From the NCBI GenBank assembly GCA_017415995.1, contig JAFQDN010000006.1:1-33513 (forward strand): a DNA stretch of 33,513 nucleotides, in the 5' to 3' direction. This DNA comes from Akkermansia sp. Lineage in GTDB: Bacteria > Verrucomicrobiota > Verrucomicrobiia > Verrucomicrobiales > Akkermansiaceae. Below are positions 16,875-24,225 of this stretch, piece by piece (the stretch's first letter is position 1; each line of letters begins with the position of its first letter). Made by a program: the position numbers and the translations under genes. The notes under the pieces were generated by a model, which worked only from the letters and a program-made list of their open reading frames with translations, was not told where the DNA came from and did no database searches.

Positions 16875-16904
16875 ATCCTAGCAGACCTCACCCCCTCCCG
16901 TCAA
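16875..16904 (-). promoter_or_regulatory. Promoter of the ABC importer/FAD-oxidase operon
   Basis: Minus strand: TTGACG (16904-16899), 18-nt spacer and TAGGAT (16880-16875), 8 nt before the ATG. The -10 matches at 4 of 6 positions. Confidence 0.6.
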
Positions 16905-17045
16905 GCTTCAATCCGCACCTTTTGTGGAAGATGGGATTGAACCGGAATGATTGTGCTCGGACGGCTGCGCTCCCGATGGATGTATGAAAGTGCAGGACTG
17001 ATTTAATATAAGGGTGGTTCATTTTTTTTAGAGGAGCCCGGTCAA

Positions 17046-17717
17046 TCATGCTTCCGGAGCAGAATCCTCATAGATGGTGGGGTCGGGGATGGCCGCGTTG
17101 CGGAATGATTGCCGACGCTCGCGGCACGTGGCACATTGCCCGCAGTGGGCAGGGCGGCCACAATAGCAGGAGTATGTATGTGAAAAATCCACCCCCAGTT
17201 CTGCCCCAAGAGCGGTAATTTGCTCCTTGGTAAAATCAATGAAAGGGCGCAGAATATGCAATTTTGCATAAGTGCCCAGTGCAATGGCTTGTGCCATGGC
17301 TTGCATAAAACCTTCTGTGCAATCAGGGTACAGGGAGTGATCCCCGCTGTGGGCTGCAATGACTATCCCCTCCGCATCTGCTGATTCTGCAATGCCGGCG
17401 GCGATGGCTAAAAAGATGCCGTTGCGGAATGGGACAACGGTTTGTTTGAGGTTGTCCTCCTCGTAATCAGCGGTAGGGATGGCATCCGCTCCGCTGAGAA
17501 GGGCGCTGCGCAGGTGTGCGGAGATGGTTCGCAGATTAATCTCGTGGTAGGGAATGCCGAGTGCCTGCGCTTGCCACCGGGCACATTCCAGCTCACGCGC
17601 TGCGTGGTTGCTGCCGTAATCGAAAGAGAAGGCACACACTACCTCATGGTGGCGGTGTGCCCAGTGCAGAGCTGTGGTGGAGTCCAGCCCTCCGGAAAGC
17701 AGGACTGCTACTTTCAT
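17046..17717 (-). CDS. queC: 7-cyano-7-deazaguanine synthase (QueC)
   Basis: QueC converts 7-carboxy-7-deazaguanine to preQ0 with ATP and ammonia in queuosine synthesis. The PP-loop motif SGGLDST is at 8-14. The zinc site is formed by the C-terminal cysteine cluster (C184/C186, C192, C195, C198 in CYCGRPAHCGQCATC). The length of 223 is normal. The ATG overlaps the queF stop as ATGA, so translation is coupled. QueD and QueE are not in the window and must be encoded elsewhere. Confidence 0.95.
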   Translation of the reverse strand: MKVAVLLSGGLDSTTALHWAHRHHEVVCAFSFDYGSNHAARELECARWQAQALGIPYHEINLRTISAHLRSALLSGADAIPTADYEEDNLKQTVVPFRNGIFLAIAAGIAESADAEGIVIAAHSGDHSLYPDCTEGFMQAMAQAIALGTYAKLHILRPFIDFTKEQITALGAELGVDFSHTYSCYCGRPAHCGQCATCRERRQSFRNAAIPDPTIYEDSAPEA

Positions 17718-18127
17718 GCAGGTCTATTTTGCGGATTATGTTCTGCCGTGCAGGTGAGTTGAATACCCCCGCGTGCGCCGAATTTGCCTTCCACTTTCAT
17801 CCATGCGGGGGCAACTGCTGCAACAAGGTCATCCAGAATGCGGTTGACGACTTGCTCGTTGAACGCTGCGTAGTTGCGGAATGAAACGAGGTAGTACTTG
17901 AGGCTCTTGGTCTCCACTACTTTTTGCGCTGGTGTGTAGGTGATGGTAAGGCAGCAGCTGTCCGGTTGCCCGGTTACGGGGCAGAGGGATGAGAACTCGT
18001 GCGTGGTGAGGGTGACCACATACGGGCGTTGCGGGCTGCGGTTGGGGAATGCCTCCAGCTTGGCTTCCTCCGGGGTGCGGAAGAACTCGCTGTGTTGTCC
18101 GAGCAGGGAAAGATCTTTATGATCCAT
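17714..18127 (-). CDS. queF: NADPH-dependent 7-cyano-7-deazaguanine reductase (QueF, short type)
   Basis: QueF reduces preQ0 to preQ1, the step after QueC. The 137-residue protein is the short, single-domain (YkvM) type. The catalytic Cys is C49 and the proton donor D56 in LCPVTGQPD. The family motif ExKSLK appears as ETKSLK (72-77), followed by YYLVSFRN. It lies 5 nt after cysS and overlaps queC by 4 nt. Confidence 0.95.
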   Translation of the reverse strand: MDHKDLSLLGQHSEFFRTPEEAKLEAFPNRSPQRPYVVTLTTHEFSSLCPVTGQPDSCCLTITYTPAQKVVETKSLKYYLVSFRNYAAFNEQVVNRILDDLVAAVAPAWMKVEGKFGARGGIQLTCTAEHNPQNRPA

Positions 18128-18132
18128 GGTTC

Positions 18133-19548
18133 TTATGCTTTGGTGAGTTTGTAGCCGTCTTTACCGTCTTTCATGGCCCAGCCTGCCTCTGCCAGCTTGG
18201 CTCGCAGGGCATCTGCCGTTGCCCAATCCTTGGCCAAACGCGCGGCCCAACGTTCATCTGCAATGGCCTTAATGTCTTCCGGTACTTCAATGTCCGCATC
18301 AGGATCCGGCAGTTGCAGCCCCAGTGCTTCCATGATGAATCGGAATGCTTTCCACATGGCCGTGGCATCATCTGCCGTCATTTCAGCGGGTTTGATGCCT
18401 TTGATGGCGCTGAACACATGGCCGAGAGCCTCCGGTCCATTGAGGTCGTCCTCCAAGCTGTCCCAAGCGGGGCGGAAGATGCCGAGTTCCGGTGCTTTTT
18501 TGACGAGCTCACGATAGGAGGGTTCCTTTTGACCACTGGCCTTGGAGAGCTCCTTATCAAAACGGCCGAGTTTGTTGAGCGCGCTTGTGGCGTCCTTCAT
18601 GCCGCTGAGGGTGAAATTGAGGGGGCGGCGGTAGTAGGCAGCGGCCAGCACGTAGCGCAGGGCTGCCGGTGTATAGCCCATTTCCTGCAGCTGATCGAGG
18701 GTGTACATGTTGCCTAAGCTCTTGCTCATTTTTGCACCATCTACCAGCAGGTGGGTAACGTGGAACCAGTGACGCGCAAAGTGTCCGCCGCATGCGCAAC
18801 GGCTTTGCGCTATCTCATTCTCATGGTGGGGGAATACGAGATCCACACCGCCGGAATGGAGGTCAAAGGTGTCGCCAAGGTATTTGTGGCTCATGGCAGA
18901 GCACTCTAAGTGCCAGCCCGGGCGCCCTTGCCCCCACGGCGATTCCCAGAAGTTGGGGCCATCCTCGGGGCGGCGTGCTTTCCAAAGCACGAAATCTGCG
19001 ATGCTGTCTTTCTCATACTCATCGGTATCGGCTCGGGTGTTGGCCGTTTTGCCGAGGTTGAGCTCCTGGCGATCCAAGTGTGCCAATTTGCCGTAATCTT
19101 CGTACGAGGAGATGCGGAAGTAAACGGAACCATCATCACTTTGGTAAGCGTGGCCTGCGTTCATCAGTTTTTCCACGATGTCAAGCTGCTCTTTGATGTG
19201 ACCGACCGCGCTCGGCTCCACATGCGGGGAAAGACAGTTGAGGGCCTTGCAGTCCTCATGAAACTTAGCCGTCCACTTTGCCGTGTATTCTGCCAGAGGT
19301 ATGCCCTGAGCTTGGGAGTTGCGGATGGTTTTGTCGTCCACATCCGTGAGGTTGCGTACATGCTTGGTACGTAACCCGCCGAGCTCCACCACGCGGCGGA
19401 AAACATCCTGTACAACGAACGTGCGGAAGTTGCCGATGTGGGCTGCAGCGTACACCGTCGGTCCACAACAGTAGAAGCGCAGCTGCTTGCCGTCCTCTGC
19501 CTGCACGGGCTTCATAGCCCCCGACTGTGTATCATATAAGTTTAGCAT
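18133..19548 (-). CDS. cysS: Cysteinyl-tRNA synthetase
   Basis: CysRS charges tRNA-Cys. The class I HIGH motif appears as HIGN (37-40) and KMSKS is near 272-276. Zinc ligands include the C27/C28 region (FYCCGPTVY) and the downstream WHLECSAM and HHENEIAQS segments. Length is 471 residues from ATG 19548. A frame extending upstream to 19602 is rejected because a clear promoter (TTGACA-17-CATACT) lies inside it, and MLNLYDTQSG matches the usual CysRS N-terminus. It is the first gene of the cysS-queF-queC unit. Confidence 0.95.
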   Translation of the reverse strand: MLNLYDTQSGAMKPVQAEDGKQLRFYCCGPTVYAAAHIGNFRTFVVQDVFRRVVELGGLRTKHVRNLTDVDDKTIRNSQAQGIPLAEYTAKWTAKFHEDCKALNCLSPHVEPSAVGHIKEQLDIVEKLMNAGHAYQSDDGSVYFRISSYEDYGKLAHLDRQELNLGKTANTRADTDEYEKDSIADFVLWKARRPEDGPNFWESPWGQGRPGWHLECSAMSHKYLGDTFDLHSGGVDLVFPHHENEIAQSRCACGGHFARHWFHVTHLLVDGAKMSKSLGNMYTLDQLQEMGYTPAALRYVLAAAYYRRPLNFTLSGMKDATSALNKLGRFDKELSKASGQKEPSYRELVKKAPELGIFRPAWDSLEDDLNGPEALGHVFSAIKGIKPAEMTADDATAMWKAFRFIMEALGLQLPDPDADIEVPEDIKAIADERWAARLAKDWATADALRAKLAEAGWAMKDGKDGYKLTKA

Positions 19549-19557
19549 AACGTGCGT

Positions 19558-19586
19558 AGTATGCCCCCATGGCTCGCATTTGTCAA
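19558..19586 (-). promoter_or_regulatory. Promoter of cysS-queF-queC
   Basis: Minus strand: perfect TTGACA (19586-19581), 17-nt spacer and CATACT (19563-19558), then 9 nt to ATG 19548. Initiation would fall within about 3 nt of the start codon. Confidence 0.75.
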
Positions 19587-19692
19587 GCGTGCAGGGCGTC
19601 AATCCTCATTAAATTGCGTTTCGTCCGCATTTTCTACTTGCCAAGCCGTGTAATATATGGCAGAGTAGTGCCATAAATAATACTTGTTCGCT

Positions 19693-20898
19693 ATGAAATT
19701 GATACACCGCATAACCGCAGGTATCGTGTTGTTCTTCGGCTGGTCGGCTGCAGGCAATGTGGTGCCCTCAGCCTCCGTTCCGCTTCCTTGTGTTGATGAG
19801 ATAACTGTCCATGCTCCGGACGATGACGATGATGACGCCTCATCCGACAAAAAAAAGAAGGGTAAAAAGGACAAAAAAAGTAAGAAACGTAATGTAGGGA
19901 AGGCAGCTCAGCAAAAACGTAAAGAATTGAGGGATAAAGGGGTGCGTAGTGTGCGCGCTAAATCTCCCTCCGGCTGGCCGGATAAAATTCCCGTGCCCGA
20001 TGACACAAAGCTGGTCAAAGGTGAAAAACAGGGGCAATTTTTTGTGTATGAAACGAATAACTACATCTTCTTCACTCCTGTGGAGATAGATGAAAACGCC
20101 TGTGATACCGTGGGGCGCCTGTTTGAATGCGCCTATGCGGCTAACAAGGCTGTGGGTGAGGTATTGCCCGTACCACGTACGGAAGAAGACCGCACCGGCA
20201 AAAAATACAAGGTGGAACTTTGGCCTACCAAACAGCAATATGTGCAGCAAGGTGGCCCCTCTACGTCTTCCGGCGTGTTTATGTTCAGCGCGCACAAGGG
20301 GGTGCCTATCAGTGCCACGACTTTGGCAACGGATAAAGTGATGGTGCCGTTTGAGTCCCTCGGTTTGTCGGCTGATGGTCATGTGGTGAAGAATGATATT
20401 GAGACGCATACGTTGGTGCATGAGCTCACTCACCAGAATTTCGTGTTCAACAACTTGCCGATATGGTGTAATGAAGGCTGGGCGGAATACGTCGGTTATG
20501 TGCCCTACGTCGGTGAAGATTTGGACTTCACCCGTTGCTATGCCGTTATTCTGCACAAGGCAAAGCAGCAGGCCTCTGTTAATGCTCTCTCCTTCCCCTT
20601 TACGTTGGAAGAGTTCCTGACGATGAATCAGGAGCAAATGTACTCGTACATGGGGCAGGGTAAAGACACCTACACCCTTGCTGTCATGATTATTACCTAT
20701 TATGTGCATTTGGACGGTAAAAAGGGGGTGGAAGCTCTTAAAAAATACATGCAGGCTCTGTTGGACGGGAAATCTCAGGACGAGGCAAAGGAGCATTTGA
20801 TAGCTCCCCATAAAAATGCCAAAAAGTTGCAGAAGGATTTCATTAAAACTTGGAAAAGCAAGAAGGTTACCGTCTCATTCAAAGAGGTGGATGATTGA
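19693..20898 (+). CDS. Secreted gluzincin-type metallopeptidase with charged linker
   Basis: A 401-residue protein with a signal peptide (MKLIHRITAGIVLFFGWSAAG). An unusual linker follows: a run of Asp (DDDDDD, about residues 47-52) and then a Lys-rich stretch (KKKKGKKDKKSKKRN) to about residue 70. The catalytic domain carries the zinc motif HELTH at 243-247 and a downstream glutamate ligand in CNEGWAEY (E261), as in gluzincins of the DUF1570/peptidase MA-like group. The rest is helical. A TTG at 19684 could extend it by three codons, but ATG 19693 gives a cleaner signal peptide. A good terminator follows the stop. The substrate is unknown; the charged linker may bind a surface polymer or nucleic acid, which is inference. 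Confidence 0.82.
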   Translation: MKLIHRITAGIVLFFGWSAAGNVVPSASVPLPCVDEITVHAPDDDDDDASSDKKKKGKKDKKSKKRNVGKAAQQKRKELRDKGVRSVRAKSPSGWPDKIPVPDDTKLVKGEKQGQFFVYETNNYIFFTPVEIDENACDTVGRLFECAYAANKAVGEVLPVPRTEEDRTGKKYKVELWPTKQQYVQQGGPSTSSGVFMFSAHKGVPISATTLATDKVMVPFESLGLSADGHVVKNDIETHTLVHELTHQNFVFNNLPIWCNEGWAEYVGYVPYVGEDLDFTRCYAVILHKAKQQASVNALSFPFTLEEFLTMNQEQMYSYMGQGKDTYTLAVMIITYYVHLDGKKGVEALKKYMQALLDGKSQDEAKEHLIAPHKNAKKLQKDFIKTWKSKKVTVSFKEVDD

Positions 20899-20928
20899 TT
20901 TTGCTTAGCCGTTCCGCTTCTCCGCATC

Positions 20929-20960
20929 GGGGCAGGGAGTTTTTTCTCCCCGCCCTGTTT
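20929..20960 (+). terminator. Rho-independent terminator after the metallopeptidase gene
   Basis: GGGGCAGGGAG (20929-20939) pairs with CTCCCCGCCCT (20946-20956), ten pairs with one A-C mismatch and a TTTTTT loop, followed by GTTTCTTTT. It separates the peptidase gene from glgB. Confidence 0.75.
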
Positions 20961-20995
20961 CTTTTGGTGGAATTGCGGAAAATGCACATATTTTC

Positions 20996-21023
20996 TTGCA
21001 AGCTCGGTGAAATGGTGTACAAT
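20996..21023 (+). promoter_or_regulatory. Promoter of glgB
   Basis: TTGCAA (20996-21001), 16-nt spacer and TACAAT (21018-21023), 8 nt before ATG 21032. The -10 is 5 of 6. Confidence 0.72.
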
Positions 21024-21031
21024 GGAAAGCG

Positions 21032-23053
21032 ATGAGAAGACCACCGATTCCCGGATTGGTGCTGGCAGACGGATGGCTGGCACCGTATGAGCGAGAGATT
21101 AAAGCCCGTATGCGCTTGTATGATGGGCAGTTGCAGCGTATTTGCCGTCGCTACGGCTCATTGCTGAATTGTGCAGATGGCTACCGCCGCATGGGATTCA
21201 ACCGCGATGCCTCAACCGGAGAATGGGTGTACAGGGAGTGGGCTCCCGGAGCACGTGCGCTGTTCCTTATCGGTGATTTCAATGGCTGGAATCGTGAGAG
21301 CCATCCCATGAAAATGAATGCGGATGGTGTTTGGGAATTGCGCCTGCCGGCGGATGCGTTGGCTCATGGTCAGCACGTTAAGGTGCATGTCATAGGTGCT
21401 GATAATGTGGGAAAAGACCGCATGCCCGCTTGGATTCGCTACACTGAGCAGGACCCTGCAACTTACGATTACAGCGGAATTATCTGGGAACCGGCAGAGC
21501 CTTACAAGTGGAAAAACACACGCTGGAACCCGGCTAATGTTAAGACGCCGTTTATCTATGAAACGCATGTGGGCATGGCCGGGGAGGAAGAGAGAATTCA
21601 CTCCTATCGCGAGTTTGCCGATAACGTATTGCCCCGTGTAAAAAGATTGGGGTACAACGTTGTACAGCTTATGGCCGTGCAGGAGCACCCGTATTATGGC
21701 TCCTTCGGCTATCATGTTTCATCTTTCTTTGCTCCCTGCAACAGATTCGGCACACCCGAGGATCTTAAATACCTGATAGACACGGCGCATGGTATGGGCA
21801 TTGCCGTGCTTTTGGATGTGGTGCACTCCCACGCCGTGAAGAATGAGGCCGAAGGGTTGAACAATTTTGACGGCTCAGGAGGGCAGTATTTCAATGCCGG
21901 AGAGCGCGACAGCCGTCATCCGGATTGGGACAGCTGCTTGTTTGATTACGGTCGCCACGAGGTCATCGAATTCCTGCTCAGCAACCTGAAATGGTGGCTG
22001 GAGGAGTTCCGGTTTGATGGCTTCCGTTTCGACGGTGTCACCAGCATGCTGTATTTGCACCACGGGCATGAACCCTTTACTGATTTAGGCTGCTACTTTA
22101 ACACGCAGGTGAATATTGATGCTGTCACCTATTTACAGCTTGCCGCCAGTTTGGTGCAACAGGTGCGCCCGGGAGCCTTTGCCATTGCGGAGGATATGTC
22201 GGGTATGCCCGGATTGTGCCGCCCGGTGGATGAAGGCGGCTTCGGCTTTACTCATCGCTTGGCTATGGGCTTGCCGGATTATTGGATTAAGCTTCTCAAA
22301 GAAAAATCCGATGAGCAGTGGAGTGTCGGGGATATTTGGTATACTCTCATCAACCGCCGCTATGGAGAGCCGAATATTGCATATGCGGAGAGTCATGACC
22401 AAGCCTTGGTCGGTGATAAGACCATTGCTTTCCGCCTGATGGATGCGGAAATGTACACGCACATGAGCTGCAGCATGGAGAGCCTGATTATTGACCGTGG
22501 TATGGCCTTGCACAAAATGATTAGGCTGGCTACGCTTGCCGCCGGCGGTGAGGGATGGCTCAATTTCATGGGCAATGAGTTCGGCCATCCGGAATGGATT
22601 GATTTCCCGCGCGAAGGGAATGGAAATTCCTACAAATACTGTCGCCGCCAGTGGGGGCTTGTGGATAATGAGTTGTTGCGCTACCGTTACCTGAATGAGT
22701 TTGACCGCGCCATGGTAAAACTTGCGCAGGATACGGATTTGTTGGCTGCTCCTCCCGCGCGCCCGCTCAACATGGATGAAAAGAACCAAGTGATGGCTTT
22801 TGAACGTGGCGGACTGGTGTTTGTGTTCAACTGGAGTGGTACTCAAGCCATCCCGGATTACAAATTGCCCGCTCCGGCTCATGGAGAATGGCGCGTTGCG
22901 CTGGATTCTGATGATTCTCGCTTCGGCGGCTTTGGGCGCCAAGACCATTCCGTGAACCACTTTACGGATAAATATCAGAATCTGTCCCTCTATCTGCTGC
23001 CTCGCACCGTTTTAGTGCTTGCCAGAGCATACAGAGGGGGGCTCCGCTTCTGA
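21032..23053 (+). CDS. glgB: 1,4-alpha-glucan (glycogen) branching enzyme, eukaryote-like GH13_8 type
   Basis: The enzyme makes alpha-1,6 branches in glycogen. At 673 residues it has an N-terminal CBM48-like domain (about 50-150, with YREWAPGARALFLIGDFNGW), a GH13 barrel and a C-terminal beta domain. Catalytic residues are D334 (FRFDGVTSM, nucleophile), E387 (AIAEDMSGMP, acid/base) and D456 (AESHDQALVGDK). Long stretches such as EGWLNFMGNEFGHPEWIDFP and the LHKMIRL segment are what I know from animal and fungal branching enzymes, not from the E. coli GlgB type. It has its own promoter and is followed 54 nt later by a gene on the same strand. No other glycogen genes are in the window. Confidence 0.95.
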   Translation: MRRPPIPGLVLADGWLAPYEREIKARMRLYDGQLQRICRRYGSLLNCADGYRRMGFNRDASTGEWVYREWAPGARALFLIGDFNGWNRESHPMKMNADGVWELRLPADALAHGQHVKVHVIGADNVGKDRMPAWIRYTEQDPATYDYSGIIWEPAEPYKWKNTRWNPANVKTPFIYETHVGMAGEEERIHSYREFADNVLPRVKRLGYNVVQLMAVQEHPYYGSFGYHVSSFFAPCNRFGTPEDLKYLIDTAHGMGIAVLLDVVHSHAVKNEAEGLNNFDGSGGQYFNAGERDSRHPDWDSCLFDYGRHEVIEFLLSNLKWWLEEFRFDGFRFDGVTSMLYLHHGHEPFTDLGCYFNTQVNIDAVTYLQLAASLVQQVRPGAFAIAEDMSGMPGLCRPVDEGGFGFTHRLAMGLPDYWIKLLKEKSDEQWSVGDIWYTLINRRYGEPNIAYAESHDQALVGDKTIAFRLMDAEMYTHMSCSMESLIIDRGMALHKMIRLATLAAGGEGWLNFMGNEFGHPEWIDFPREGNGNSYKYCRRQWGLVDNELLRYRYLNEFDRAMVKLAQDTDLLAAPPARPLNMDEKNQVMAFERGGLVFVFNWSGTQAIPDYKLPAPAHGEWRVALDSDDSRFGGFGRQDHSVNHFTDKYQNLSLYLLPRTVLVLARAYRGGLRF

Positions 23054-23107
23054 CGCTTCGCTTTACAGCGCAAGTGATAAACGTTTTTCTGAAACAACTA
23101 GAACGGT

Positions 23108-24190
23108 ATGCGCGGTAACATTCTCAAAAAGTTGCTTCGTACTGATTCTCTGCTGGTAACTCTGGTAGTTGTTTTGGCTACTATTTTTGCCGGCATATAC
23201 GGCAAAGGTGGTTCGCCGTTTTTCTCGGGTGGCGTTCTTGAGGCAGAGGCGCCTCCTGTGGCGGAGTTCGGCGCGGTGGATGCTCAATCATCCGTTTTGT
23301 CCGAATGCGCAGAAAGTGACGATGTGGTAAACCGCAATCTTGCCGCCATGCCCAAAGCGGCATCTGCGGAGCCGGTGCGCTTCCTCATGCTTAATGCTCA
23401 CAACTATTTTGTGAAAGGTGAAAAACAACGCTCTCGCTACAAGCTGAGCATCAAAAAAGAACCCTCTTGCGAGGCCGTGGCGGATGTCATTGCCTCCGCT
23501 GCTCCGGAAATTGTCGGGTTGATTGAAATCGGTGGCCCGATGGCACTGGAGGACTTGCGCACTCGCCTGCGACGCCGCGGGTTGGAGTATCCGTATACCA
23601 AGGTGCTTGCGCGCGAGGGGGAGGACCGTGCCTTGGCTTTGTTGTCTGTTCATCCCATCGTGCAGGATCACTCCCGCGCGGAGTGTAAGTTGCTGGGTAA
23701 TCAGCGCCAAACGATGTTGCGCGGAATTTTAGACGTAACGGTTAAGGTACATGGGAGTCGTTATTTCCGCATTGTAGGTGCTCACCTCAAGTCCAGGGTG
23801 GCGGATGACCCTGCCGCCGCTACGGCACGCCGTAGCAAGGAGGCCAGAACCCTCGCCATGTACATGCAGCACATTACGCGCAAACAACCCAAAATGCCCA
23901 TCGTTGTTTACGGGGATTGGAATGACGGCCCGGGCGATTCCTCTTTGCGCATACTCACTCAAGGCGTGTCGGAGGATGCCGCCCTCACTCGCGTCAAAGC
24001 TTTGGACTCACGTGGCGCTGCGTGGACTTTGTGCTACGAACCCGCGCAAGAGTACTACACTTTCGATCAAATTTTTGTCAATAGCGTACTGCGTAGCCGC
24101 CGTGGTCGCAAATGTGAGGCCGGTATTGTTGATTGTCCGGCAGCGGAGGCTGCCAGTGACCACCGTGCCGTATGGTGTGAGCTGCGCTGA
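23108..24190 (+). CDS. Membrane-anchored endonuclease/exonuclease/phosphatase-fold protein
   Basis: A 360-residue protein with one N-terminal membrane helix (about 14-31), then a low-complexity linker and an EEP domain (about 90-360). Family motifs are RFLMLNAHN (start of the fold), PEIVGLIEIGG (metal-binding Glu), FRIVGAHLKSR, VYGDWNDGP (D270, N272) and ASDHRAVWCEL (D351, H352). The set looks intact. The family includes nucleases, phosphodiesterases and lipid phosphatases, so the substrate is open. The membrane anchor places it outside the cytoplasmic membrane. It lies 54 nt after glgB, possibly co-transcribed, and meets the TPR gene tail to tail. Confidence 0.82.
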   Translation: MRGNILKKLLRTDSLLVTLVVVLATIFAGIYGKGGSPFFSGGVLEAEAPPVAEFGAVDAQSSVLSECAESDDVVNRNLAAMPKAASAEPVRFLMLNAHNYFVKGEKQRSRYKLSIKKEPSCEAVADVIASAAPEIVGLIEIGGPMALEDLRTRLRRRGLEYPYTKVLAREGEDRALALLSVHPIVQDHSRAECKLLGNQRQTMLRGILDVTVKVHGSRYFRIVGAHLKSRVADDPAAATARRSKEARTLAMYMQHITRKQPKMPIVVYGDWNDGPGDSSLRILTQGVSEDAALTRVKALDSRGAAWTLCYEPAQEYYTFDQIFVNSVLRSRRGRKCEAGIVDCPAAEAASDHRAVWCELR

Positions 24191-24225
24191 TTTATCAGTC
24201 GGCTTGCAGCTGCAAATACACCGGA

